A DNA stretch of 44,194 bases. It comes from Thiorhodococcus mannitoliphagus. GTDB taxonomy: Bacteria; Pseudomonadota; Gammaproteobacteria; Chromatiales; Chromatiaceae. Under the pieces are notes generated by a model, which was given only the letters and a program-made list of their open reading frames with translations, was not told where the DNA came from and ran no database searches. Numbering within the stretch: the stretch's first letter is position 1; the number at the start of each line of letters is the position of its first letter. The DNA is taken from NCBI RefSeq assembly GCF_010915725.1, contig NZ_JAAIJR010000039.1:1-44194 (forward strand), written 5' to 3'. Positions 18,322-27,176 of this stretch are shown in pieces. The translations under genes were made by a program, and so were the position numbers.

Positions 18322-18358
18322 ACGGGCGGGGCGAGAATCTGTCTCTCCCCCCGCCCGT
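18322..18358 (-). terminator. Terminator hairpin after the puf operon
   Basis: The arms ACGGGCGGGG-GAGA and TCTC-CCCCCGCCCGT form a GC-rich stem about 20 bp after the last puf stop codon. On the transcribed strand TGCTATTTG follows, a weak T-rich tail. It probably ends or thins the puf transcript before yjbQ; read-through cannot be excluded. Confidence 0.7.
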
Positions 18359-18379
18359 CGGGACACTCGACTGTCGGAC

Positions 18380-18568
18380 TTACTTTCCCGCCGGAAGGGC
18401 GTTCATGCCTTGAATCATCTCTACGGGCTTGTAATCCGGGCCTTGCAGCCAATCGAACCCATCGGAATACAACAGCATGTAATGGATCGCCAGCGCAAGC
18501 AAAAATAGGAAAGCGAACAGGCCGATCAGCGCGGTGCGCGGATCGAACATCAGCCAAATCTTGTGCAT
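18380..18568 (-). CDS. pufA3: LH1-type antenna alpha polypeptide 3
   Basis: A 62-residue single-span protein, [18 protein letters not shown] at the start, with the bacteriochlorophyll-ligating His in ALAIHYMLL. The C-terminal tail after FDWLQG is long and polar, ending NALPAGK. Two changes stand out against the other alphas: DPRT instead of DPRR, and FDW instead of FNW after the His. It pairs with pufB3 upstream and is the last puf gene before the terminator. Confidence 0.95.
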   Translation of the reverse strand: MHKIWLMFDPRTALIGLFAFLFLLALAIHYMLLYSDGFDWLQGPDYKPVEMIQGMNALPAGK

Positions 18569-18597
18569 CTAGATGTCTCCTGAGCAAAGTACGGGAC

Positions 18598-18648
18598 GCC
18601 GGTGATTGGCTCACCGGCACCCCGTCTTTAGATCCGCCACGCGGCGGA
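18598..18648 (-). promoter_or_regulatory. Two intercistronic hairpins between pufB3 and pufA3
   Basis: GCCGGTGA-TTGGC-TCACCGGC (18598-18618) and TCCGCC-ACGC-GGCGGA (18633-18648) are perfect stems between the two genes. They could act as mRNA stability or processing elements; that role is inferred from position. Confidence 0.5.
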
Positions 18649-18658
18649 TACTTGGCAA

Positions 18659-18799
18659 TTACAGCCAGGGACGCCAGAGCCAAGCAAGGATGTGCGCGAT
18701 GATGACGATGCCGAAAAACATGGTCATGCTCTGCACGAAGATCGCGTGAAACTCTTTTGCCTCTTCGTCGGTCAGTCCGGTCATGCTCTTATCAGCCAT
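18659..18799 (-). CDS. pufB3: LH1-type antenna beta polypeptide 3
   Basis: A 46-residue single-span protein. It starts [20 protein letters not shown] and has the ligand His in [14 protein letters not shown] at the end. GAGGG lies seven bases before the ATG. It differs from PufB1 at only five positions, so pufB3 and pufB1 look like recent duplicates or are kept alike by gene conversion. Too short for routine gene finding but unmistakable. Confidence 0.95.
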   Translation of the reverse strand: MADKSMTGLTDEEAKEFHAIFVQSMTMFFGIVIIAHILAWLWRPWL

Positions 18800-18927
18800 T
18801 GAAGTACCCTCAATATCTTTTGTTTGACCTGTCGGTCGTTACCGCGATGCCTCGCGGCCAGGATCACTTTGGCGCGTCAGAGAGCCCTTTGAAGGCGCCT
18901 CGGACGCAACCTACACCTGAAGTGTTC

Positions 18928-19062
18928 TCAGGAGCCACTCAGCCAATTGAAGGCCGGGCTGCTAAGCAGGATGAAGTGAATCAACAGGCCCAGCACGAAC
19001 AGGAAGCCGAACAGGGCAACTAGGGTCCTACGCGGATCAAAGATCAGCCATAACTTATGCAT
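18928..19062 (-). CDS. pufA2: LH1-type antenna alpha polypeptide 2
   Basis: A 44-residue single-span protein reading [20 protein letters not shown] at the start, with the ligand His in [10 protein letters not shown] and a short end FNWLSGS. It lacks the 15-20-residue C-terminal extension of the other two alphas. It follows pufB2 after 83 bp. Confidence 0.93.
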   Translation of the reverse strand: MHKLWLIFDPRRTLVALFGFLFVLGLLIHFILLSSPAFNWLSGS

Positions 19063-19145
19063 GTGTATTCTCCGGTCTCTTACTGGTGGGCGCTGCTGTT
19101 TACAACAATCGCCCGGTCGGTCACTAACACAAAAACCCTAGGCTA

Positions 19146-19292
19146 TTACAGCCAAGGACGCCACAACCACACGAGGACGTGTGCAACCACGACGATCCCC
19201 GTGAACGCGACGAAACTGGACACGAAGATGCCGTGGAATTCCTTGGCCTCGTCTTCAGTGAGTCCAGACATCGAGCGGTTCTCGCTAGCCAT
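19146..19292 (-). CDS. pufB2: LH1-type antenna beta polypeptide 2
   Basis: A 48-residue single-span protein. It begins [20 protein letters not shown], has the ligand His in [14 protein letters not shown] and GAGAG about seven bases before the ATG. It is clearly more divergent than PufB1 and PufB3 (two extra N-terminal residues; [15 protein letters not shown] in place of [15 protein letters not shown]). It is the first gene after pufC, 156 bp downstream. Confidence 0.94.
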   Translation of the reverse strand: MASENRSMSGLTEDEAKEFHGIFVSSFVAFTGIVVVAHVLVWLWRPWL

Positions 19293-19448
19293 TGTATATC
19301 TCTCACAGATTGTCAGGATGGCTTAAACGATTCAGTCACTTACCATGCGCCAGCCGATGAATGCGGTCTTTGCCATTCCGGCCAGCTCTGCAGCGCCGTC
19401 ATCCGTGTGGCACCGCGCGGGCTTCCCTGCCCAACTTCTATCCGATGG

Positions 19449-20522
19449 CTACAGCTTTTGCTGAGCAGGTGCTGCGTCTTCTACAGGTGCCGGCTCTACT
19501 GGCGCCGCTTCCGCAGCCTTGGGCGTGCCATAGAGACCTGGATAGTCTTTCGCCATCTGCGCACCATACAGCGGCTTATACACCCCTTGGTGGCAAGTCA
19601 TACAGCTCACCTTGAAGGGGTCGCCGTAGGGACCTTTACGCGACGCAGGAAGGACATCGTTCAACGGCCAGATGTAGTTCTGGTTGATATCACGCACGTG
19701 GCGGATGGCATACCAGGCAGTCGTCCGTTTAGGCGTACTCTGATCCCAAGCGAAGAAGGACCGCGTGTTGTGGCAGAAGGTGCAGTTCACGCCGAGCGAG
19801 TCGGAGATCTGCATCATCAAACCGTAGGTCCACTCCGCCTGCTTAAGCGACGTCCGGTTGCCCGAGGGCAAGGCAGTCTGACCAATCACGCGGATCTCAT
19901 TCGCCTGATCTAGGAACGGCGTGTAGGGATCATAGGGCAGCGACGCATAAGCGACCGTCGACGAAGCATAGTTCTGACCAGTCGGCTGCATGCCAGACGG
20001 CTGCCCCGGACCCGGATCGGTGGTCCACACATACTGCGGAACCGGATTGCCACGGTGACAGGTATAGCAGGTCACGCCAGTTGCCGCGACATGGTCTTTC
20101 CAGTCGGCGTTGGTGTTTCTGGTCAGCTCGAACATGCGACGTGAAACGACCTTGGTGTAAATGTCGTCCGACGCCCAGTTACCTGGGACATGGCAGTAGT
20201 TACAGCCTTCCTTTGGAGACACCCAGGTCGTCACGGCAACCATGGTCCGCGTGAACTCCGCGACTGTCAGATCGCCAAGGACCTGAACATTCTCGTAGAC
20301 ATCCGAGACCTTAGCACCACCCTCGGCAGCTGCCGGGATCGCCGCAGGCGGCATGTTCGCCTTGAGGCTAGCCTCGAGCAGACGTGGATTATAGTTCTGC
20401 TCCATGGCCAGGCCACGATAGCCGTTCTGCACGACTTCTGGCGGCGGACGCTCACAACCGATCAGCACGACAGAGGCAACGACCGCAGCTAGGGGGATCG
20501 AAACATTCTTGCCGATATTCAT
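19449..20522 (-). CDS. pufC: Photosynthetic reaction centre tetraheme cytochrome c subunit
   Basis: A 357-residue protein that re-reduces the oxidised special pair. It has a lipoprotein-type signal (VVLIGC, Cys23), so the mature protein is anchored on the periplasmic face. Four c-type heme sites are present: CNYCH (107-111), CYTCH (152-156), CTFCH (247-251) and CMTCH (307-311). The ATG overlaps the pufM stop as ATGA. The C-terminal tail is Ala/Pro/Glu-rich. The full complement of four hemes means electron donation from soluble high-potential carriers, as in other purple sulfur bacteria. Confidence 0.98.
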   Translation of the reverse strand: MNIGKNVSIPLAAVVASVVLIGCERPPPEVVQNGYRGLAMEQNYNPRLLEASLKANMPPAAIPAAAEGGAKVSDVYENVQVLGDLTVAEFTRTMVAVTTWVSPKEGCNYCHVPGNWASDDIYTKVVSRRMFELTRNTNADWKDHVAATGVTCYTCHRGNPVPQYVWTTDPGPGQPSGMQPTGQNYASSTVAYASLPYDPYTPFLDQANEIRVIGQTALPSGNRTSLKQAEWTYGLMMQISDSLGVNCTFCHNTRSFFAWDQSTPKRTTAWYAIRHVRDINQNYIWPLNDVLPASRKGPYGDPFKVSCMTCHQGVYKPLYGAQMAKDYPGLYGTPKAAEAAPVEPAPVEDAAPAQQKL

Positions 20523-21490
20523 TGTGCCACCCCCGTTGCGTACGGATCGACAACGTTCACTTCCGACGGGTAGTTCGGAGCAACACCGTGCTTCACGGCC
20601 CAGAGGTACCAGTTCTCAACGACAGTACCTGTGAGCAAGATGCCGATACCAGCGGTAATCACCGTCAAGACCGCGAACCACCAAGCCCAGCGGTGGATGG
20701 ATTCCATGGAAGCATTGAAGCCCATGGTCCAGCGCCAGAAGATGGCCGCACGCTCAGCCGCCGTACCGCGATCGGTGATCTGATCGATCTCGCGGTCACC
20801 ACCGAAGCGGCTAACAGCCAGAATGGTCGCACCATGCATGGCGAACAGCAGGGCAGAGCCATAGAGGAAGGCGATCGACAGCATGTGGAACGGGTTGTAG
20901 TACAGGTTGCCGTAGCGAATCGAGAAAGCTGCCGTCCAGTCCAAATGAGGGAAGACGCCGAAGGGGACCGCTTCTGCCCAGCTGCCCATCATCAGGGGGC
21001 GGATGAAACCGAGGCTGAGATAGAAGAAGATCGCCGCAGCAAAGGCCCACGACAGGTGCTGACTCATCCCAAGGGCTTCTGCACGCTTATAGGTACGCAC
21101 CCACCAAAGCAGAATGGACGCCGTCAGGAACCCACCAGCGATCAGCCACCAACCGCCCTCAGAGAGAGGAGGAATGGTCAGACCATACTGTGGTGCCGGC
21201 GGCTCGAGTGCTAGCCAGAAGAAGTGCTTCAGGAACTGGATGACACTCCAGTCGACCGAGGCCAGCATGTTGAAGCCGATGATGAAAAGGGCCGCGAAGC
21301 CAAAGATCAGCGACAGCGTTCCCGTAAAGCCGAGGTAGATCGGGCCGATCTGAGCGTCACCAATCTTTCCAAGCCAGTAGGAAAAGATCGGATTGCCGAT
21401 GCGTGGCAGATGGCCTTTCGGCAGCGGCACACCGGGATAAGCCGGAGAGCGCACCTGCACGCTATTAAATATGTTCTGATATTCGGGCAT
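20519..21490 (-). CDS. pufM: Photosynthetic reaction centre M subunit
   Basis: A 323-residue five-helix membrane protein. Pigment and iron ligands are visible: [10 protein letters not shown] (special-pair BChl His), FAMHGATIL (Fe His) and [12 protein letters not shown] (Glu upstream and Fe His). With PufL it binds the special pair, accessory BChls, pheophytins, quinones and Fe. The ATG has AGGAG six bases upstream. It lies 16 bp after pufL and overlaps pufC by four bases. The C-terminal extension continues past the last helix for about 25 residues, usual for species with a PufC subunit. Confidence 0.98.
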   Translation of the reverse strand: MPEYQNIFNSVQVRSPAYPGVPLPKGHLPRIGNPIFSYWLGKIGDAQIGPIYLGFTGTLSLIFGFAALFIIGFNMLASVDWSVIQFLKHFFWLALEPPAPQYGLTIPPLSEGGWWLIAGGFLTASILLWWVRTYKRAEALGMSQHLSWAFAAAIFFYLSLGFIRPLMMGSWAEAVPFGVFPHLDWTAAFSIRYGNLYYNPFHMLSIAFLYGSALLFAMHGATILAVSRFGGDREIDQITDRGTAAERAAIFWRWTMGFNASMESIHRWAWWFAVLTVITAGIGILLTGTVVENWYLWAVKHGVAPNYPSEVNVVDPYATGVAQ

Positions 21491-21506
21491 TGTAGTCTCC
21501 TAGATC

Positions 21507-22343
21507 CTACCAGAGCGGGAGCTCAAGCCACCAGTTCCACCATTCCGGCCAACCGCGGGTCCAGAAGGGGCCACTGATCACGATACAAACCGCGCTCCAG
21601 AACACCGCGCTCAGAGCCAAGAAGAGGCCGAGACGATGGATAGCGAGTGCACCGATTGAGTAGCCGACGATATCGCGGAAGAAGGTGTTTTCGTGCTCAC
21701 TGGTCTTAACCTCTTCGCCCTTCTGCGGATTCGTCACCGACAGGATCAAGGACCCATGCATGGACAAGGCTAAGCAGTTGGTGAAGAAGAACGTGATCGC
21801 AAGCATGTGGGCCGGGTTGTAATGGAAGTGCAGGAATTGATATCCCACATTCGAAACCCAATCCAGGTGACTGAGGATGCCGTAAGGGAAACCGTGACCC
21901 CAAGCACCGAGCAGGACCGGACGGACCACCACGAGCACCAGGTAGGCGCCAATGGCGAACGCGAAGGCGAATGGAATGTGAAAGCCGATGCCGAGCTTCC
22001 GGCAAATCTCGACTTCTCGTAGCGCCCAACAGATAAAGGCACCGGCCGCGCAGATCGTGATGATCTGCCACAATCCACCCTCAGTGAGTGGCGCCATCCC
22101 TAAACCGTAGCTAAGATCAGGGGGAGCGATGCTGATCTGCCAAATATTGTAGGTCTGGAGTTCGGCGTTAGGTTGGATGGTCGCACCCCAAACGATCAGG
22201 AGTACGCCCAACAGCGTAAAGAAGGCACCCGCGACTCCGAAGAAGCCGACGTAGAACGGCCCCACCCAGAAGTCGAATAGGTCTCCCCCTATCAGCGTCC
22301 CGCCACGGACGCGGTATTTTCTCTCAAAACTGAGCATGGCCAT
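21507..22343 (-). CDS. pufL: Photosynthetic reaction centre L subunit
   Basis: A 278-residue five-helix protein starting [20 protein letters not shown]. Ligands are visible as [13 protein letters not shown] (His near the special pair and its Mg ligand), SMHGSLIL (Fe His) and [10 protein letters not shown] (Fe His). GAGGA lies seven bases before the first ATG. It is separated from pufA1 by 117 bp that hold two hairpins. Confidence 0.98.
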   Translation of the reverse strand: MAMLSFERKYRVRGGTLIGGDLFDFWVGPFYVGFFGVAGAFFTLLGVLLIVWGATIQPNAELQTYNIWQISIAPPDLSYGLGMAPLTEGGLWQIITICAAGAFICWALREVEICRKLGIGFHIPFAFAFAIGAYLVLVVVRPVLLGAWGHGFPYGILSHLDWVSNVGYQFLHFHYNPAHMLAITFFFTNCLALSMHGSLILSVTNPQKGEEVKTSEHENTFFRDIVGYSIGALAIHRLGLFLALSAVFWSAVCIVISGPFWTRGWPEWWNWWLELPLW

Positions 22344-22405
22344 CGTAAAATCCTCTGCTGGGGAGGCATTCCAGATGGCTGCCTCCTCTTAGCACTGTCA
22401 GCGGC

Positions 22406-22438
22406 AGGTGAGACCTGTCGCGCCGACAGGCCTCACCT
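22406..22438 (-). promoter_or_regulatory. pufA1-pufL intercistronic hairpin
   Basis: The 15-base arms AGGTGAGACCTGTCG and CGACAGGCCTCACCT have one mismatch and a CGC loop. A second, weaker stem CCCCCAAA/TTTGGGGG lies next to it (22443-22473) and includes the pufA1 stop in its loop. In Rhodobacter, hairpins at this position protect the pufBA mRNA from 3' decay so antenna is made in excess over reaction centre. The same role is inferred here. Confidence 0.8.
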
Positions 22439-22460
22439 ACCACCCCCAAAAAGGACGCGA

Positions 22461-22655
22461 TTACCTTTGGGGGACAACCGACGTCACTTGCTGGACCGAA
22501 GCGGCGGGAACGCCATCTTCCAGCCAGTTGAATTCGGCGGTGCTCAGCAGAATCATGTGGATGGCAATACCAAGAATGGTCAGGAACACAGCCAAACCGA
22601 TCAGGACACGGCGAGGATCGATCAGCAGCCACATTTTCCAGAGATCAGGTGACAT
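22461..22655 (-). CDS. pufA1: LH1 antenna alpha polypeptide 1
   Basis: A 64-residue single-span protein [20 protein letters not shown], with the ligand His in [10 protein letters not shown] and FNWLEDG after it. Three ATG codons lie in a row. The third (22655) is chosen because AGGAG is seven bases before it; the first would be only one base away. It follows pufB1 after 83 bp. Confidence 0.95.
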   Translation of the reverse strand: MSPDLWKMWLLIDPRRVLIGLAVFLTILGIAIHMILLSTAEFNWLEDGVPAASVQQVTSVVPQR

Positions 22656-22738
22656 CATCATTCTCCTAGAGATAAATAGATACGGGACTCATACAGAAAG
22701 GTTGACCACGACTTAGGTCAACATTTAACCCAATCTGA

Positions 22739-22879
22739 TTACAGCCAGGGGCGCCACAGCCAAGCCAGGATGTGCGCAATGATGACGATCCCGAAGAATG
22801 CCGTCATGCTCTGCACGAAGATGCCATGGAACTCTTGTGCTTCTTGCTCGGTCAGACCAGTCATGCTCTTGTCAGCCAT
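22739..22879 (-). CDS. pufB1: LH1 antenna beta polypeptide 1
   Basis: A 46-residue single-span protein starting [20 protein letters not shown], ligand His in [19 protein letters not shown] is eight bases upstream of the ATG. It is the first gene of the puf operon; no pufQ precedes it and bchZ ends 1.16 kb upstream instead of overlapping. Confidence 0.96.
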   Translation of the reverse strand: MADKSMTGLTEQEAQEFHGIFVQSMTAFFGIVIIAHILAWLWRPWL

Positions 22880-23150
22880 TTGTCAATCCTCCGAATCTGG
22901 GGATAAAGCGTTAAGTTAAGCCACACTAGCCCGTGCGGCGTGGGGCGCCGTGAACCAACCCGATCACGGCCGAGAAGACACCCGATACACAGGGGCACAC
23001 TCTCTTCAAACTGAGCCCGCCCTGGGCCCGGAACTGCTTGAGCGCCTTACCTGGCCCTCAATCTAAAGACAACTTCTGCACTACAGTGGCTCTCATTCCC
23101 TAGCGGCCACTTAGCACCTCGTTAGCGCAACGGGGTGCCTAAATCTGTGG

Positions 23151-23194
23151 TGTCAGTCTAGCTTGACTGACACAGATGTCAATCTACATTTACA
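23151..23194 (-). promoter_or_regulatory. puf promoter with overlapping PpsR/CrtJ-like operators
   Basis: On the minus strand TTGACA (23177-23182) and TAGACT (23155-23160) lie 16 bp apart, about 275 bp before pufB1. A TGT-N12-ACA site (23177-23194), the PpsR/CrtJ consensus, covers the -35. A perfect palindrome TGTCAGTC-N6-GACTGACA (23151-23172) covers the -10. TGACA-CAGA-TGTCA joins the two. Repressor control by oxygen/light is the natural reading; the transcription start is inferred, not known. Confidence 0.65.
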
Positions 23195-23620
23195 CTCAAT
23201 TTGGGCGAGAACTGATCAAGGACAGGACTGCCGCTTTGCGGCGCAAAGACCGCCTCGCGACGCGCTCGACGGAGCATGATCCGGCTTCGACTCATGCCCG
23301 AAATCCGCCCTTTCGACCGTCGCCCCCAAATCCCTCCGAGGCCTGATGCCTCGCCCGAGATGTGACTTCCATCACGCCGGGCGGAATGCTGACACAGGAC
23401 TCGGAGCGCCTGAAGTCCTTGATGGAGTTCTACTTGAGCCCCGTCAGGAAATGGCAACTTTTTGATGGGGGCTTTGCGCGACGAGATGAGTAGAGCGCGG
23501 GAACGGACGCTCGAAACCCTTGGATCGACGTGCAGACGCTGCTCGGCCGAAGACGCGCGCGGGGGGGTATCGAGGGGAGCCTAGAATGGCGATCGGCATC
23601 TAGTGCAACTGTGCGAAAGT

Positions 23621-23744
23621 CCCAAGACCGTCTCAGGTCGTTGTCGTTGTCGTAATCGAATATTCGCCATGTCGAGACCGCGATCACGATTACGACAACG
23701 ACAACGACAACGACAACGATGAGGCAACGGTCTCGGAACTTGGG
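23621..23744. repeat. TCG-periodic hexamer palindrome upstream of puf
   Basis: A perfect 22-bp inverted repeat (23637-23658 with 23687-23708) is made of GTCGTT units and ends in GTAATCG. The right arm continues with further ACAACG units. Outer arms CCCAAG/CTTGGG close a 124-bp structure. There is no coding signal. Confidence 0.8.
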
Positions 23745-24038
23745 CAGCGAAGCACTAGACGGACCAGCCAGCGAGCAGATCGCCGGACGACAGGTTCAAG
23801 GGGGCGATCAGCCCGTCCGCGGATCACGTAGCATTCAGCCGAAAAAGATTAGCTGAACCGTGAAGCGCGCGAAGGATTTCAAGGTCTTGCCTCGGAACCG
23901 GCGCTCACCGTCCGGGTGAAGCGCCAGCATGGAACAAGCCTTTGTTTCTTCGCGTCCCTTGCGCCTTTGCGGCTGCAACCGCTGGATTTAGACTCGCGGC
24001 GAACGCTAACCGCCGCAGCCCCAAAACAGCCCAGCAGA

Positions 24039-25481
24039 TCAGCTTGACTTGGATGCTTGCGCCGTCGAGACGCGCTCGGCAGATACCCGCTCTTCCCCGG
24101 CATTGCGCGCCGCACGCTCGGCGGCATCGCGCAGCTGCTTTGCCGCCGAGATACGCACCAAGACGGGCTGCGACTCGACGATGCGATCGAAAAGGGCACG
24201 CGCATCCTCGTCCCAGGGCAGCTCACGGTGCAACCGCGCCGGCGTGGGATCGACCTTGTCCAGATCAGTACCGAGCGGAAGGATATTGAAGAGGGCATCG
24301 AAGAGGGCGTTACAGACCTCCTGCACGAGGTAGGTCGCACCCGCGTAGCCCATAAAAGGTGTTCCGGTGTGACGGCGAATCACCGTCCCGGGGAAGGAGG
24401 CTGGTATATAGGTGGCGCGACCGCCGATCTCCGACAGATACATGCGCTCGTTGTAGCTGCCGAAGACGATCAAGGGCGTCTTCTCATGCACGGCCTGACG
24501 GATGACGTCGTTGTTCGGCTTCACGCCAGCCTTGCGCGCAAAGGCGAAGCTGCAGGGCAGCCCGAGTTCGTCCTCCAGGTAGTGCTGGAGCCCGCGCGCG
24601 TAGGTCTCGGTGGCGGCGACACCAAAGCTCGCCGTACCGAAGAAATCTTGCGTGACCGAGCGCCAGAGATCCCAGATAGGCTTGATGGTCGTGTGTTTTT
24701 CCTTCTCGATGAAGGGCTCGGGATCCAACCCCAGGATCTCACCGAGTGCGCGCAGGAACTTCGTCGTGCTGTGCAGCCCGATGGGCGCCTGCAGGAAGGG
24801 GCGATCCAACGCCTCGCAGAGCTTGCGTCCCACCTCGCGATACATGCAGATATTGGCGTCGGCATCGGCCAGCTTGGCGACATCGTCCAGATGGCTGCCG
24901 AGCGGAAAGGTCATATTGACCTCGGCACCCATACCCTCCACCAAGCGCCGGATCTCCGCCACATCCGAAGGCGTATTGAACATGCCGTACATAGGGCCAA
25001 TGATGTTGACCCGCGGGCGCTCCCCTGCCTTCGGCTGACGCTTGGGCACCACACCTTTCTTTGGACCGTACTGCGTCCACAGCCAGTAGATGGCGCGATC
25101 GGCACTCTGCCACTGATCCTCGTCGATGGTGCGCGGCAGGAAGCGCACGACATTGGTCCCCGAGGGCGTCACGCCGCCACCGATCATCTCGGCGATCGAG
25201 CCCGTCACCACCACCGCCGGGCGCGTCGGATCCAGCGTCTTATAGGCACGCCGCATGGCCTGCTCGGTGCCGCTCTGCCCCAGTTCCTCCTCCCCGAGCC
25301 CGGTCACGACCACGGGAAGCTCATGCGGCGGCAGACCGTCGGTGTAATGCAACACAGCGGTGACAGGCAGATTCTCACAACCGACCGGGCCGTCGATGAT
25401 GACTTGCAGACCCTTGACGGCAGTGAAGACATAGACAGAGCCCCAGTAACCGCCGGCGCGGTCGAGGTCATTGATCAACAT
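24039..25481 (-). CDS. bchZ: Chlorophyllide a reductase subunit Z
   Basis: A 480-residue NifK-like catalytic subunit of the enzyme that reduces ring B of chlorophyllide a in bacteriochlorophyll a synthesis. The early cluster-region motif [15 protein letters not shown] and the segment [11 protein letters not shown] are typical. The C-terminal part, [19 protein letters not shown] onward, is the small PCP_red helical domain, followed by a variable Ser/Ala tail. AGAGAGGA precedes the ATG. It is the last bch gene of the operon. A 208-bp gap separates it from bchY, longer than the other spacings in the operon. Confidence 0.97.
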   Translation of the reverse strand: MLINDLDRAGGYWGSVYVFTAVKGLQVIIDGPVGCENLPVTAVLHYTDGLPPHELPVVVTGLGEEELGQSGTEQAMRRAYKTLDPTRPAVVVTGSIAEMIGGGVTPSGTNVVRFLPRTIDEDQWQSADRAIYWLWTQYGPKKGVVPKRQPKAGERPRVNIIGPMYGMFNTPSDVAEIRRLVEGMGAEVNMTFPLGSHLDDVAKLADADANICMYREVGRKLCEALDRPFLQAPIGLHSTTKFLRALGEILGLDPEPFIEKEKHTTIKPIWDLWRSVTQDFFGTASFGVAATETYARGLQHYLEDELGLPCSFAFARKAGVKPNNDVIRQAVHEKTPLIVFGSYNERMYLSEIGGRATYIPASFPGTVIRRHTGTPFMGYAGATYLVQEVCNALFDALFNILPLGTDLDKVDPTPARLHRELPWDEDARALFDRIVESQPVLVRISAAKQLRDAAERAARNAGEERVSAERVSTAQASKSS

Positions 25482-25689
25482 CGGTAAAGCGTCCTCTCTC
25501 TGGGACCAAAAACCTGAAGAGACGGCATGGCTATCAAGGCATGCGTGCAGCGCTGCTTTCGAAGACGCTCACCAGAGCCTATGCGCCCTTTGAATCGAGA
25601 TCGGACAGGACCAACAGGAGCCTTCTCGATCAGCTCGGATAGGAGCATCGCCCTATCGATCCCGTCCACTTATGCGCAAGCAGCGCCTA

Positions 25690-27156
25690 TCACGCTGACT
25701 TCGCGGCACGGCGGGCGCCGGTTTGCTTCGGCTCGCGCTTGACCGGCTTGTCTTGCCAGATGCCACTGGTGTCGCCCTCGCCCACACCGTCGAAGAAGGC
25801 GCGCATCACCTTGAAGCGCTCCTTGTTGCCCAGCGCCGCATTGATCACCTGCGCCAGCGAGCCCGCGCCTGCAGGCCCCATGAGCGGCCGCGCCGAAATG
25901 AGGTTGGTGAAGTAGAGCGCCGGAATCTGCAGCTCTTTGGCGGCCTGCACCACGGGCGTCGTGCCGATCGCCAAATCCGGGTCCAACGCTTTGACCGCCG
26001 CCAAGTCCTGCTCGAGCGAGGCGCGAAATTGCACCGGGACGCCACGCGCCTCGAGCCAAGCCAGGTCCGGCTCGTTCCAAGGGGTTCGCGGACAGGCCGT
26101 TCCGACATAGGGAACCTCGGCGCCGGACTCGATCAGCAAGCGTGCGACCAGCAGCTCGGAGCCCTCGTAGCCGGAGACGATGACGCGACCCTTGATCGGC
26201 ATCGCCGAAAGCGCCCCGTCGATGGCGGGAAGGAACTTGTTCTTCGCCGCATCCACCTTATCCTGCGCGACACCGCAGGCCTGACCGATGGCATCCAGCC
26301 AAGCAGCGGTCCCCTCCCGCCCCACGGGCGCCGAACCGACGATGGGGCGCCCAGCGGCCGCGAGTTCGCGGCAGGAGGCGGTGTACTGCGGGTGGATGGC
26401 CGCGCCGACGCGACAATCCAGCGCGGCGTAGAGTTCACGCCACTCACGCGTGGGCACCACAGGCCCAACCGCCAGACCGAGCGGCTCCAGCATCATGCCG
26501 ATCCCCACGGGATCCGCCGGAAACATCTCGCCAAGCAGCGTCACCGTCGGACGCTCGCTGCGCCCGCCGCGCGGCGCCTGAACCGGACCCTGCTCCGCCT
26601 CGTGACGCGCGTACTGAAGCATGGCGCCGGCCATGACGTCCTTGGCCTCGGCATGGGTCGGCACACCAAAGCCGGGCACATCGATGCCGAGGATCCGCAC
26701 CCCGTTCAGCTCCTTCGGCAGCAGCCGCAAGGGCACGCCCGAGGCCGTCGGCACACAGAGATTGATAGCGACGATGGTGTCGAGCTGCTCCGGGTCCGCC
26801 AGCTTGAGCACCGCCTCGCGCGCATCCTCGAAGAGACGCCCGGAAACGAGCGACTCGGAATCGAAGGGCACATAGCCGACGGAGCGCCGAGCGCCGTAGA
26901 AGTGCGACGTAAAGGTCAGGCCGTAGACACAGCAGCCCGACCCCACCAGCACCATGGCCGTGCGCCGCATCCGCAAGCCCACGCGCAGCGCGCCGAAGGC
27001 CGGGCACATGGTCTGCGGCTGATCGTGAGGACCGGCTGGATAGTCGGCCGCAAGCTGCTTGAGCAGCTCGGCATTGCCGGCAGCTGCCGCGGCGGACTTC
27101 AAGGTCTCGGCGCTCGAGCAGTCGGGCCCCTCTGGGGCTTGATCATGGTCGCTCAT
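25690..27156 (-). CDS. bchY: Chlorophyllide a reductase subunit Y
   Basis: A 488-residue NifD-like catalytic subunit that pairs with BchZ. Cysteines expected to hold the 4Fe-4S cluster occur in PQTMCPAFGALRVG and LVGSGCCVYGLTF near the N-terminus. LGEMFPADPVGIGMMLEPLG and the ALYFTNLISARPLMGPAG region near the end are typical of the subunit. It begins 20 bp after bchX, in the same operon. The acidic, Ala-rich first 30 residues are variable in the family. Confidence 0.97.
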   Translation of the reverse strand: MSDHDQAPEGPDCSSAETLKSAAAAAGNAELLKQLAADYPAGPHDQPQTMCPAFGALRVGLRMRRTAMVLVGSGCCVYGLTFTSHFYGARRSVGYVPFDSESLVSGRLFEDAREAVLKLADPEQLDTIVAINLCVPTASGVPLRLLPKELNGVRILGIDVPGFGVPTHAEAKDVMAGAMLQYARHEAEQGPVQAPRGGRSERPTVTLLGEMFPADPVGIGMMLEPLGLAVGPVVPTREWRELYAALDCRVGAAIHPQYTASCRELAAAGRPIVGSAPVGREGTAAWLDAIGQACGVAQDKVDAAKNKFLPAIDGALSAMPIKGRVIVSGYEGSELLVARLLIESGAEVPYVGTACPRTPWNEPDLAWLEARGVPVQFRASLEQDLAAVKALDPDLAIGTTPVVQAAKELQIPALYFTNLISARPLMGPAGAGSLAQVINAALGNKERFKVMRAFFDGVGEGDTSGIWQDKPVKREPKQTGARRAAKSA

Positions 27157-27176
27157 GAGAAGGTTCCGCTACTGAC

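Larger units (their letters stand above)
22880..24038. other. 1.16-kb puf upstream region
   Basis: No gene can be supported here. It holds the puf promoter and PpsR/CrtJ-like sites (23151-23194) and a 124-bp hexamer palindrome (23621-23744). Between these, reading frames show no recognisable protein. The length is unusual, since in several purple bacteria bchZ or pufQ runs nearly into pufB. Confidence 0.6.

Noticed and set aside
23621-23744. CRISPR-like tandem repeats
   Set aside because: The units are six bases long with no unique spacers, and no cas gene is nearby. It is a simple-sequence palindrome.
22880-24038. pufQ or another small gene upstream of pufB1
   Set aside because: No frame resembles PufQ or another known small photosynthesis protein, and none has a convincing ribosome site.
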